Notes under the pieces: model-generated
The model's input: only the letters and a program-made list of their open reading frames with translations
Database searches by the model: none
What the model was told of the DNA's origin: nothing
Translations under genes and position numbers: made by a program
Origin: Methanobacterium sp.
Lineage (GTDB): Archaea; Methanobacteriota; Methanobacteria; Methanobacteriales; Methanobacteriaceae
NCBI GenBank assembly: GCA_003158115.1
Contig: PMGM01000104.1
Location: 1 to 16,322, forward strand
DNA: 16,322 nucleotides
Direction: 5' to 3'
Shown here: positions 1-6,773 of the stretch, piece after piece
Layout of the letters: each line of letters begins with the position of its first letter
Numbering within the stretch: the first letter of the stretch is position 1

Positions 1-165
1 TAGGATATTTTTTTATTCATTAATTTTATTATGTTATATGCAGAATTTTTTTATATTACTGGATGATTCCATATTTTCAAAATATAGTAAGTATAACTGC
101 ATTTGATTATTTAGTGAATTATATCTAATTTTGGCATGATTTGGGTGTAACTTGGGAAAATTCAC

Positions 166-174
166 TTATATAAT
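166..174 (+). promoter_or_regulatory. TATA box of the candidate small RNA
   Basis: TTATATAAT matches an archaeal TATA box, with an A-rich stretch (GGGAAAA) upstream in the place of a BRE. Its centre is about 25 nt before the first hairpin at 193, the usual archaeal distance to a transcription start. No coding start lies at that distance, so the promoter appears to serve a non-coding transcript. The assignment is by pattern and spacing only. Confidence 0.4.
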
Positions 175-193
175 CAACTCTTATTGTAATAGT

Positions 194-335
194 GTGCAGT
201 GTGTAAAAACATTGCACAACACCCCCCCCCATTATTTAAAACACCCCGATTATGTTTTCCCGGGTACTCCACCTCCTATAATGGTTACCCGGGAGCATTA
301 ATCAAAAATATTTTAATCCTTATTTATTGATTTTT
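194..335 (+). ncRNA. Candidate structured small RNA with an anti-Shine-Dalgarno loop
   Basis: This island is clearly richer in G+C than its surroundings, which in A+T-rich archaea is a typical mark of structured RNA. Seen directly: a 9-bp hairpin (193-201 with 210-218, one G-U pair), then nine C residues (222-230), then a second 9-bp hairpin (258-266 with 286-294, core CCCGGGTA/TACCCGGG). The 19-nt loop of the second hairpin contains CUCCACCUCC, which has the same sense as the 16S rRNA anti-Shine-Dalgarno tail and is complementary to GGAGGUGGAG. A TATA box lies about 25 nt upstream and U-rich stretches follow at 311-335. I infer a trans-acting RNA that could cover ribosome binding sites. The opposite strand has only a 32-codon GTG frame without a sensible start. 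No Rfam family is recognised, and the ends are estimates. Confidence 0.35.
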
Positions 336-383
336 AGAATTTGATAAAAAAAATATGAAATATGATAATTATCCGAAAAATTT

Positions 384-581
384 ATGGGAACCAATAAAAT
401 GGACAAAATAAAAAGATTATCCCGGATAATAATAGCAATGAGCATTATTATAGGTTATATTAGTTATTCAACCCAGAAAGTATATTATTTTTATTTATCT
501 GATATTCTCATAATTATCTATTTCATTATTACTTTTTTTATTTTAACAAGAAAAAAATGGAACCATTTTCAGGGTTGTTAA
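384..581 (+). CDS. Small two-helix membrane protein, or 5' end of a decayed gene
   Basis: The 65-residue product has a basic N-terminus (KMDKIKR) and two hydrophobic segments at about residues 13-28 and 36-55, ending in RKKWNHFQGC. It would sit in the cytoplasmic membrane. There is no convincing ribosome binding site before either ATG (384, or 399 at codon 6). The frame right after it in another phase (from about 555) reads on as plausible protein (VVKGDFGLKEDIDVNG), with a short A run at the switch point. It could therefore be the first part of the decayed membrane-protein gene that follows rather than an independent gene. I do not recognise the family. Confidence 0.35.
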   Translation: MGTNKMDKIKRLSRIIIAMSIIIGYISYSTQKVYYFYLSDILIIIYFIITFFILTRKKWNHFQGC

Positions 582-589
582 GGGAGATT

Positions 590-1201
590 TTGGTTTAAAG
601 GAAGATATTGATGTTAATGGGAATTCTCATAATAAGAAATTTCCAAATTTTCTTAAAGAACTCAATAACTACTCCATCATAGGCATATTTTATTGGCATT
701 TATTTTACATCTACCGGTCCATACTTTAATTGTAACAGGATTAAGTTTAATTTCTGCAGCTGCAGCGTTATCAGTGGTTTCTTTTAATATTATATGCGTT
801 AAAAGGAGATGATAACCAGATATTGGCAAGTGCTAAAAGATATTTCTTAACAACCCTATATGGGGATTTTTATGTTAATGGTACTATATAGGAATTAAAT
901 ATTCTTCCACAACTACCAATGGTCCTTACAAATGTACCAATTGCATTTATGGCTCTTTATCTGAACATATTCATATTTGTTATGGCAATAATATGTTTGT
1001 GCGGTTAATTTCAACCACACTACGATTTCTTATTGAAGGACTTTATCTATCTTTTAAGGTACAATCATGTTTGATAAGAGTTAATTAGATAATAAATAAA
1101 GAAGGTTATGGATCCCATTATTTGTCTACGGGATTGGTTTCATGTCATTATTTTTAGTATCCACTTTCACCCTCCGATCAATAAGCTTATTAAACATGTA
1201 A
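590..1201 (+). pseudogene. Remnant of a multi-helix membrane protein (several frameshifts and stops)
   Basis: No long frame remains, but successive short frames read as convincing membrane-protein sequence. They are GDFGLKEDIDVNGNSHNKKF (about 590-650), HILLAFILHLPVHTLIV then LSLISAAAALSVV (about 690-780), YALKGDDNQILASAKRYF (about 790-845), GIFMLMVLYRN (about 860-895), LPMVLTNVPIAFMALYLNIF (about 915-1005), LISTTLRFLIEGLYLSF (about 1005-1060) and WIPLFVYGIGFMSLFLVSTF (about 1105-1180). Frame changes occur near 780, 860, 895 and 1005, and internal stops separate the pieces. This is the pattern of an old, inactivated gene. The ORF at 384-581 may be its beginning. The family is not identifiable by eye, and the last piece may belong to a different gene. 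Confidence 0.5.
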
Positions 1202-1276
1202 CCTATAGATGAATTAGAATGAAATAGGTTCAAGTAGTGAATCGTTGAATTATAATAAAAAAGTGAGGAATATTTT

Positions 1277-1774
1277 ATGAAAAACGATTTTATTCTAGGT
1301 GTAGTTTTAATATTGATTTCAATCCTATTGATAGGATCAGCATCAGCATCAATCATTAATACTAATATTACTACACATAATACAGTTACAACAACAACAA
1401 ATTCAGTTGCAATTCCTGTAAAAACAAGTTTAAATACATCTAAATTATATTTAATAGATTCGGGTGCCAATAAATTTTATTGGTTAGAACGTGGAGGACT
1501 TTTTTCATACACATGGAAAACCTATAGAACTCACGGGGGCTCTGTTATTATAAATGTACATTATAAAACAAGCAAAAACTCTTGGAATGGTACTTATAAC
1601 ATTACACAGGTTTCTAAAGACAAATTAAAAATAGTTTATACCAGTCCAGAAGTAAAACTTTACACAGGACATTCATCAGAAGTATGGTATACAACATCCA
1701 AGTTAACACCAGTTGAATATTATTTAAAAACAATAAAAGCACAGATTAAAAGCAATGGATACTTCTTTTTATAA
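1277..1774 (+). CDS. Secreted Thr-rich protein of unknown function
   Basis: The 165-residue product starts with a clear signal peptide: basic MKND, a hydrophobic stretch LGVVLILISILLI, and a probable cleavage site after GSASA at about residue 25. A Thr/Asn-rich linker follows (about 26-55). The rest (about 56-160) is rich in Tyr, Ser and Thr and looks beta-stranded, with several N-x-S/T sites and no C-terminal anchor. It is therefore probably released or loosely bound at the pseudomurein surface. The ATG is preceded by GTGAGG at 1263-1268 at good spacing. A run of nine T right after the stop (1787-1795) suggests a monocistronic unit. I do not recognise the family. Confidence 0.75.
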   Translation: MKNDFILGVVLILISILLIGSASASIINTNITTHNTVTTTTNSVAIPVKTSLNTSKLYLIDSGANKFYWLERGGLFSYTWKTYRTHGGSVIINVHYKTSKNSWNGTYNITQVSKDKLKIVYTSPEVKLYTGHSSEVWYTTSKLTPVEYYLKTIKAQIKSNGYFFL

Positions 1775-1786
1775 AGAAAGTCCCTA

Positions 1787-1795
1787 TTTTTTTTT
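1787..1795 (+). terminator. Poly-T terminator of the secreted protein gene
   Basis: Nine consecutive T residues begin 13 nt after the stop codon, followed by a second T run at about 1801. Archaeal RNA polymerase terminates at such U tracts without needing a strong hairpin. The position directly behind the 1277-1774 gene supports the call. Confidence 0.5.
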
Positions 1796-2096
1796 AATAT
1801 TTTTTTAGTTGTCTAAATTTATGAAAAGTCAGATTATATTTAACAGTTTTTTTTTGACTATAAATATTTATTTTGGAATAACTGCTAGAAGGATGAATAT
1901 TATTACAGCATCCTAATTCGTATATAAAAGCCATAATTCTACAATTTTAAGTTGTAACAGTAACCAAGGTTTATCTATTAATATACAAAAACATTCCGGG
2001 ATAATGAATAAACGTTCATGGTTAGGATAGATGCCGTTACATGAAAACAATACCATATTATTATCTTTTACTTTTTGGATAACTTAAATAATAAAA
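1796..2096. other. Intergenic region, no gene seen
   Basis: No frame with a ribosome binding site is visible on either strand. It holds a T9 run near 1847-1855, a weak hairpin AGGATG/CATCCT (1890-1895 with 1909-1914) and a TATA-like element GTATATAAAA near 1919. A start from that TATA would give a leader of nearly 200 nt for the TetR gene, so it may instead serve a short untranslated RNA. That last point is speculative. Confidence 0.3.
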
Positions 2097-2129
2097 GTTA
2101 CCAAGAGTAACTATGTTAACATTGGTAAC
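2097..2129 (+). promoter_or_regulatory. Probable TetR operator: 9-nt-spaced GTTAC-type half sites
   Basis: GTTACCAA (2097-2104) and TTGGTAAC (2122-2129) form a perfect 8-bp inverted repeat. Between them lie AGTAAC (2106) and GTTAAC (2115), so related hexamers start at 2097, 2106, 2115 and 2124, exactly 9 nt apart. An A+T-rich TATA-like stretch (CTTAAATAATA, about 2083-2093) sits just upstream, so the array covers the expected transcription start. TetR-family repressors usually bind such palindromes before their own gene. I infer autoregulation and control of the downstream flavodoxin gene. Confidence 0.5.
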
Positions 2130-2140
2130 ATTTTAATGTT

Positions 2141-2842
2141 ATGATCAATAATATGGGAGGAATATTAATTTCAATTTCGCAAAGAAGAGAACATAAAACC
2201 AATGAAATAATTGATGCTGCAGAAAAAGTCTTCTTTTCACAAGGCTTTGATAAAACCACAATGGAAAACATTGCTGCAGAACTTGAACTAACCAAACCTG
2301 CTTTATATAGATATTTCAAAAATAAGAAAGACCTTTATTATGCTGTGATACTTCGTGGTACTAGGATTTTATCAGAAATGATGGAAAGAGAAGTGGAATT
2401 AAAAAATACCGGTCTAGAAAAAATTCTTGCAACCGGAATAGCCTACTGTAAATTCTATAAAAAGTATCCCGACTATTCACGACTTATGATAATTCCAAAA
2501 ACGGACAAGCAAATAAGTAAAGATTGTATAAATCTTCAAAAATTATCAGAATATAATAAAAACCATCTAAAGATCATGTGCAATGCAATAGAAATAGGAA
2601 AACAAGATAAAACTATAATGAACGATATTGATACCTTCATGACAGCAATGTACTTGGTTGAATCTACCACTGCAATAATTCTTCTATCAGAAAGTTTGGA
2701 TGAATCCTTTAAAACTCTAAATAAAAATGGTGAAGATTTTATACAACATTCGTTGATGTTAATGAGAAACTCACTAGATAATAAAAAAGAACAGGGGAAT
2801 AATTATGAAAATAGCAGTTTTAAATGGAAGTCCAAAGGGTGA
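2141..2842 (+). CDS. TetR/AcrR family transcriptional regulator
   Basis: The N-terminus carries a classic TetR DNA-binding domain: helix 1 around EIIDAAEKVFFSQGFDKTT, then the helix-turn-helix ENIAAELELTKPALYRYFKN (about residues 42-61). The larger C-terminal part is a helical ligand-binding and dimerisation domain, and the length (about 220-233 residues) is normal. The start is uncertain. ATG 2141 and ATG 2153 have no ribosome binding site, whereas GGGAGG at 2155-2160 points to a downstream start where only ATT codons (2168, 2174) are in frame. The 3' end overlaps the next gene by 38 nt (start 2805), so the two are co-transcribed and probably functionally linked. Expected role: a repressor responding to a small molecule or redox-active compound. 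The ligand is unknown. Confidence 0.85.
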   Translation: MINNMGGILISISQRREHKTNEIIDAAEKVFFSQGFDKTTMENIAAELELTKPALYRYFKNKKDLYYAVILRGTRILSEMMEREVELKNTGLEKILATGIAYCKFYKKYPDYSRLMIIPKTDKQISKDCINLQKLSEYNKNHLKIMCNAIEIGKQDKTIMNDIDTFMTAMYLVESTTAIILLSESLDESFKTLNKNGEDFIQHSLMLMRNSLDNKKEQGNNYENSSFKWKSKG

Positions 2843-3693
2843 ATTAAGCGTAACCATCCAATACATTAAATTTATACAAAAAAAGTTTTCCAGAACATGA
2901 ATTGGATATAATAAACATTTCACAAAGGATAAAAAAGATTGAAAATAATAAAGATTATTTTAATGAAGTTATTGAAAATATAAACAGTTCCGATGCAATA
3001 ATTTGGGCTTTTCCCCTCTATGTTTTTTTGGTTGCATCCCAGTATAAAAGATTCATAGAACTTATAACAGAACATAGCATAGAACATGTTTTCAAAGATA
3101 AATACACATGCGTACTAACAACCTCAATCAACTTCTACGACCATACAGCCCATAATTACATGCATGCTGTGTGTGATGATCTCGATATGAAATATTTAGG
3201 ATTTTACTCTGCAGAAATGATGGATCTACTAGATGAAGATGGAAGGAAAAATATGACTACCTTTTCTAAAAACTTCTTTGAAGATATAAAATCAAATGTG
3301 AATACAGCAAAGCGTTACATTCCTATAACTCTTCAAAACTTTAATTATGCTCCATCCATTAATCATATGAAAAGGGATAAGAATAGTAAGAAATTAGTAA
3401 TAATTTCAGATTCAAATAATAATGATTCAAACCTATCAGTGATGGTTGAAAAGTTTAAAAATAGTTTTAATGGTGGTATAGAGTTTTATAATCTAAACGA
3501 TATAGATATTAAAGGCGGTTGCCTGGGATGTTTGAAATGCAGTTACAATAATGTGTGTGTATATCAAGGGAAAGATGGATTTATTGATTTTTATAATGAG
3601 TTGAAGGATTTTGATATTGTAATATTTGCTGGATCATTAAAGGGCCGTTATCTCTCGAGTAAATGGACACCCCCAAATAATTTTTTTATTTAA
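2805..3693 (+). pseudogene. Two-domain flavodoxin-like NAD(P)H-dependent FMN reductase, frameshifted and 3'-truncated
   Basis: ATG 2805 has AGGGGA six nt upstream and begins MKIAVLNGSPKG, the FMN-phosphate loop of the NADPH-dependent FMN reductase/flavodoxin family. This frame stops at 2898-2900, but the protein continues in the +1 frame (FPEHELDIINISQRI, then DAIIWAFPLYVFLVASQYKR). One extra base in the A7/T4 stretch at 2878-2889 would explain the shift. A second reductase-like domain starts near 3395 (KLVIISDSNNNDSNLS), with the family's cysteine cluster GGCLGCLKCSYNNVC and IVIFAGSLKGRYLSSKW. It ends abruptly eight residues after that motif, where such proteins usually continue by several dozen residues. 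The overlap with the TetR gene suggests an operon. It is probably inactive unless the frameshift is a sequencing error, and the missing C-terminus is independent of that error. Confidence 0.75.
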
Positions 3694-3699
3694 AAAAAT
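3680..3699. terminator. AT hairpin at the truncation point of the flavodoxin gene
   Basis: ATTTTTTT (3680-3687) can pair with AAAAAAAT (3692-3699) around a 4-nt loop, and the T7 run can act as a U-tract terminator on the + strand. It overlaps the last codons of the truncated reductase, so it may mark the junction where foreign or rearranged DNA replaced the original 3' end. Confidence 0.3.
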
Positions 3700-3950
3700 A
3701 ATTACTTTTGTAATATATATAGTCATTAAGTGTTGACGCCCATAATTAATCACAAATTACTATTATTAAATTTTTGTTATATAAATTTTTAAAAATAGAG
3801 GTAATAAAACATACAATTATCATTAAATATATATAAATAATAATTAAACTTTTATAATATTAAATCATTTTCGGATTGAATGTTATAGCCTAATTTTTAA
3901 AAAAATATTAATAGATTTCTAACAACCAATTTATTGCTATTATTTTAAGT

Positions 3951-4505
3951 TTAGAATTTTAAGACAACTTGGGTGCAGTGTTTGACAAATCTGTCTAATG
4001 TTTCATCAAAATTTAAATAGGTACGTCCCATATATTTTTCGATACATATAGTGTACAGGAATGATGATATGCTTAATCCAAATACTTTGTAATCTATATT
4101 GGGATTAACAATCTTATTTTCTAAATAGACACCTATAAAATCTACAGTGTTTTCCATGGTCGATTCTAGTACTTCATTTGGTTCATTGATAGATAAATTA
4201 AAAAATTCGAAGTTATCCAAATATCTCTCAGCCAAATTTCTTATGTAATGATCTAAAAATTCTTTGGGATTATCAAAATCTTTATCAACAAAAACAGTTT
4301 TCTCAAGATCTTCTTTAAACTTTTCAGCATTACTCAATAAAACCATGTTATAAAGATTTTTTTTAGTTTTAAATCTACGGAATAATGTTTTTTCGCTAAA
4401 ACCAGCTTCTTCAGCTATAATCATAGTAGTAGCACCCTTATATCCTTTTTGTGAAAACATTTTAAGGGCAGCATTTAAAATCTTTTGTTCAGTCTTATTA
4501 ATCAT
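3951..4505 (-). CDS. TetR/AcrR family transcriptional regulator
   Basis: The 184-residue product has the TetR layout: helix 1 KTEQKILNAALKMFSQKGYK, then the helix-turn-helix TTMIIAEEAGFSEKTLFRRF (about residues 26-45) and KTKKNLYNMVL. The remaining helical part (about 60-184) is the ligand and dimer domain and resembles no specific subgroup that I can name. The ATG is preceded only by a weak GAGAAA. A TATA box (TTTTATATAAA, 4538-4548 read on the minus strand) lies about 35-40 nt upstream. The gene stands alone, divergent from the Ig-like surface protein gene at 4842, with about 335 nt between them. It may control itself, that gene, or distant targets. Confidence 0.85.
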   Translation of the reverse strand: MINKTEQKILNAALKMFSQKGYKGATTMIIAEEAGFSEKTLFRRFKTKKNLYNMVLLSNAEKFKEDLEKTVFVDKDFDNPKEFLDHYIRNLAERYLDNFEFFNLSINEPNEVLESTMENTVDFIGVYLENKIVNPNIDYKVFGLSISSFLYTICIEKYMGRTYLNFDETLDRFVKHCTQVVLKF

Positions 4506-4537
4506 ATATATTTCTCAAAACACTTTTCATAAATTAT

Positions 4538-4548
4538 TTTATATAAAA
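4538..4548 (-). promoter_or_regulatory. TATA box of the minus-strand TetR gene
   Basis: The minus strand reads TTTTATATAAA, a near-consensus archaeal TATA element. It would start transcription about 10-15 nt before the ATG at 4505. Confidence 0.4.
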
Positions 4549-4841
4549 AACCAGTTTTTAATCATTAATATCTACTTAATTGTATATAAAAAAATTACTA
4601 TTTAATAGTTATGTAATTGATAAAAATAGGAAAATCTTTTTTCTCTCTTTCTTTTTTAAGTTGATATTCCAAAAAATATTTCCCATCAATTAATTAATTC
4701 GTGACAAAATCACGTCAATAATGTAAATATTATATAATATTGTTACTTTTATCACAAAAATTACAATATTTAAGATATGTTTATATATGTTAACTTTTAC
4801 ATTAAAACTATAAAATGATTATAACAAGGAGAATAAAATAA
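4549..4841. other. Divergent intergenic region with two palindromes
   Basis: No gene is seen. CGTGA/TCACG (4700-4704 with 4710-4714) and a perfect 16-bp palindrome (4726-4741, AATATTATATAATATT) lie between the divergent TetR gene and the surface-protein gene. TTTATATAT at 4780-4788 is the probable TATA box of the 4842 gene. AGGAGA at 4827-4832 is its ribosome binding site. The palindromes are candidate operators for the neighbouring TetR protein; this is inference. Confidence 0.4.
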
Positions 4842-6284
4842 ATGGCAAAAAAAATTTGGATCTTAATGTTGGTTATATGTTTCCTGACAATTGGAGCAGC
4901 AAATGCATTCCAAACAATACCCATTACACAATTTAAGGTGGGATCCCTTGAATGTGGAAACCACAAAAACTATCAGTCTGCATTTGATAATTATAACGGA
5001 GATTCTAATAAAAAAGCTGTTAATACATATGTGGAATTATCAAACAAAAAAATTGAAAGTCACATAGTCTTAAATCCACTTGTAGGAACTAGGGGTGATA
5101 AAGTTCAAATAAACGCTTCATTGATAAATAATCAAAGCGGTAAGGGAATTCCAAGACAGGAAATAAGCTTTTACGGTCCTGATGGGAATATAATAGGTGA
5201 AGCTAAAACCAATGATGATGGAAAAGCAACATATGACTATACAATTACACAAACACCAGCCAAATATTCATTAAAAGCCTCTTACCCTGGATCATCCTTT
5301 TATTATCCTACAGATGTTATAACCTCCTTAGACGTTGATAGATGGAATTTAACTATCCATGTAAATGATATAAATTGCAAATATGGGGATACAATTCCTG
5401 TGAAAGTAACTATTATCAATTCGACAAACAAAGCCCCAATAATAGGTAAAATGGTAAATTTAAGGCATAGTAATGGCACATTTATTAATCAAGGAATAAC
5501 AAATAGTAACGGTCAATTTATCTATAACTACACAGTTTATAACTGTCCTGGAGAAAATTTGATGGAAGCTACCGTGAATAAAGATCCAGAATACAATTAT
5601 AAAGTATTATACTTCGAATTAAATGTAAATAAATCCGATGCAAACCTATCAGCAAATAATGTAGTATGTACAAGGGGTAATGTGTGCATATTAAAAGCAA
5701 ATCTATCTACTCAAACAAATAAACCATTATCCAATGAAACAATTACGTTTTATAATAATGGAACCAAAATAGGGGAAAATAGAACAGATAGCAATGGTCA
5801 AGCATCATATTCCTATGTCTGCGATGTTATTGGAGGAAATTATCCTATAACAACACAGTACTCTGGAAACGATTATTATAGTTCCACAAGTTCTGTACTA
5901 CAACTACATGTATACAATTGGAAGACTATTCTCAAATTAGCTAATATAACTGCAAAACCTGGTGAAATTGTAAAAGTAACAGCCATACTAACCAAGGATA
6001 TTACTGGAGCACCATTAGCCAATAGAGAAGTTGATTTTAATGATTACAATTCAGATTATATTGGTTCAAACCTAACTAACGGTAATGGTGAAGCACAAAT
6101 CGAATATCAAGTACCAATACAATCAAAAACCTACAGGGTTTCAGCACATTTTAATGCCGAAAAAGAGTACAGTTGTAGTGATATTGCAGCATATATCCTT
6201 GTAAAAGATAACACATCCATTTATAATTTGAATATCAAAACCAAAATATTTGGAGATAATAAAATATTAAAAACATTTACATAG
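4842..6284 (+). CDS. Secreted adhesin-like protein with four Ig-like repeats
   Basis: A signal peptide covers about residues 1-22 (KKIWILMLVICFLTIGAANA). After a short spacer come four related beta-sandwich repeats of about 92-97 residues, at roughly 74-165, 168-262, 265-357 and 360-455. Each has the pattern G-D/N near its start, a V/I-K-V/L-x-A strand, and the hallmark turn T-N-x-[ND]-G-x-A/Q followed by Y. This is typical of bacterial-type Ig-like domains in methanogen surface proteins. Many N-x-S/T sites suggest glycosylation. There is no C-terminal membrane helix, pseudomurein-binding repeat or sorting signal; the protein ends in a short polar tail (IFGDNKILKTFT). It may be secreted, partner-bound, or have lost its anchor. 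ATG 4842 follows AGGAGA by nine nt. A role in attachment is inferred from the family. Confidence 0.8.
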   Translation: MAKKIWILMLVICFLTIGAANAFQTIPITQFKVGSLECGNHKNYQSAFDNYNGDSNKKAVNTYVELSNKKIESHIVLNPLVGTRGDKVQINASLINNQSGKGIPRQEISFYGPDGNIIGEAKTNDDGKATYDYTITQTPAKYSLKASYPGSSFYYPTDVITSLDVDRWNLTIHVNDINCKYGDTIPVKVTIINSTNKAPIIGKMVNLRHSNGTFINQGITNSNGQFIYNYTVYNCPGENLMEATVNKDPEYNYKVLYFELNVNKSDANLSANNVVCTRGNVCILKANLSTQTNKPLSNETITFYNNGTKIGENRTDSNGQASYSYVCDVIGGNYPITTQYSGNDYYSSTSSVLQLHVYNWKTILKLANITAKPGEIVKVTAILTKDITGAPLANREVDFNDYNSDYIGSNLTNGNGEAQIEYQVPIQSKTYRVSAHFNAEKEYSCSDIAAYILVKDNTSIYNLNIKTKIFGDNKILKTFT

Positions 6285-6293
6285 GATCAAATT

Positions 6294-6369
6294 TTTTCTA
6301 GGATATACCAAAGAACAACAAAATGATCTAAAAATATTATCAGAAAATATAAACATGACAATGGAGCCA
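6294..6369 (+). pseudogene. Short coding remnant in frame with the next small gene
   Basis: From about 6294 an open stretch without a start codon reads FFLGYTKEQQNDLKILSEN and ends in two stops (TAATAA, 6370-6375). The ATG of the 60-residue gene follows directly in the same frame. The residue mix looks coding (helical, charged). It may be the tail of a lost gene or of an earlier, longer end of the surface protein. The family is unknown. Confidence 0.25.
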
Positions 6370-6375
6370 TAATAA

Positions 6376-6558
6376 ATGTTATTTAAACTTAAAAATGAAT
6401 TCGACAGGAAATATAAAGAGATAATACAGATTAACGACGATCTTTCAAACCCAGAGTATAATAAAGTATATGATGAAATATTTAAAATAAACATTAAGAT
6501 GATGAAACAACTAATTAAATTGAGAAAGGAATGTTATCTCATGGAACCTAAGATATAA
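6376..6558 (+). CDS. Small charged helical protein, unknown
   Basis: The 60-residue product is rich in Lys, Glu, Ile and Asn, with no membrane segment, and is predicted by eye to be almost entirely helical (for example KYKEIIQINDDL and MMKQLIKLRKE). TGGAG at 6363-6367 lies eight nt before the ATG, which supports translation. It follows the surface-protein gene by about 90 nt and may share its transcript. A T7 run at 6584-6590 could end transcription. The frame on the opposite strand is a shadow. No family is recognised. Confidence 0.5.
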   Translation: MLFKLKNEFDRKYKEIIQINDDLSNPEYNKVYDEIFKINIKMMKQLIKLRKECYLMEPKI

Positions 6559-6773
6559 ACCGTATAATATTGAAATAAAAGAATTTTTTTACTGTTCCAA
6601 GGTATATTATTAAAAAAAAGAAAAAATAATTGGATTTTTAACTGAGTTTAAAACTGCTAATTATGATATCAAAATTGATTTTAACACTGTTAAAATCTTT
6701 AATTGTAGCAATTACAGATAAAGAGTATGTTTTGGTTATTTCTTATGTTTCTATCGGTACTGGGTACATTTGT

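Noticed and set aside
182..277. 32-codon GTG frame on the minus strand across the candidate RNA
   Set aside because: The AGGAGGTG before it directly abuts the GTG, leaving no spacing, and the peptide is low complexity (Gly run from the C9 tract).
222..294. CRISPR-like or IS end because of hairpins
   Set aside because: Neither hairpin is repeated at regular intervals, no target-site duplication and no transposase frame are visible.
1126..1470. 114-codon frame on the minus strand
   Set aside because: It runs antisense over the signal-peptide region of the better supported secreted protein gene at 1277, and its hydrophobic stretch is the mirror of that signal peptide and Thr linker. No start with a ribosome binding site.
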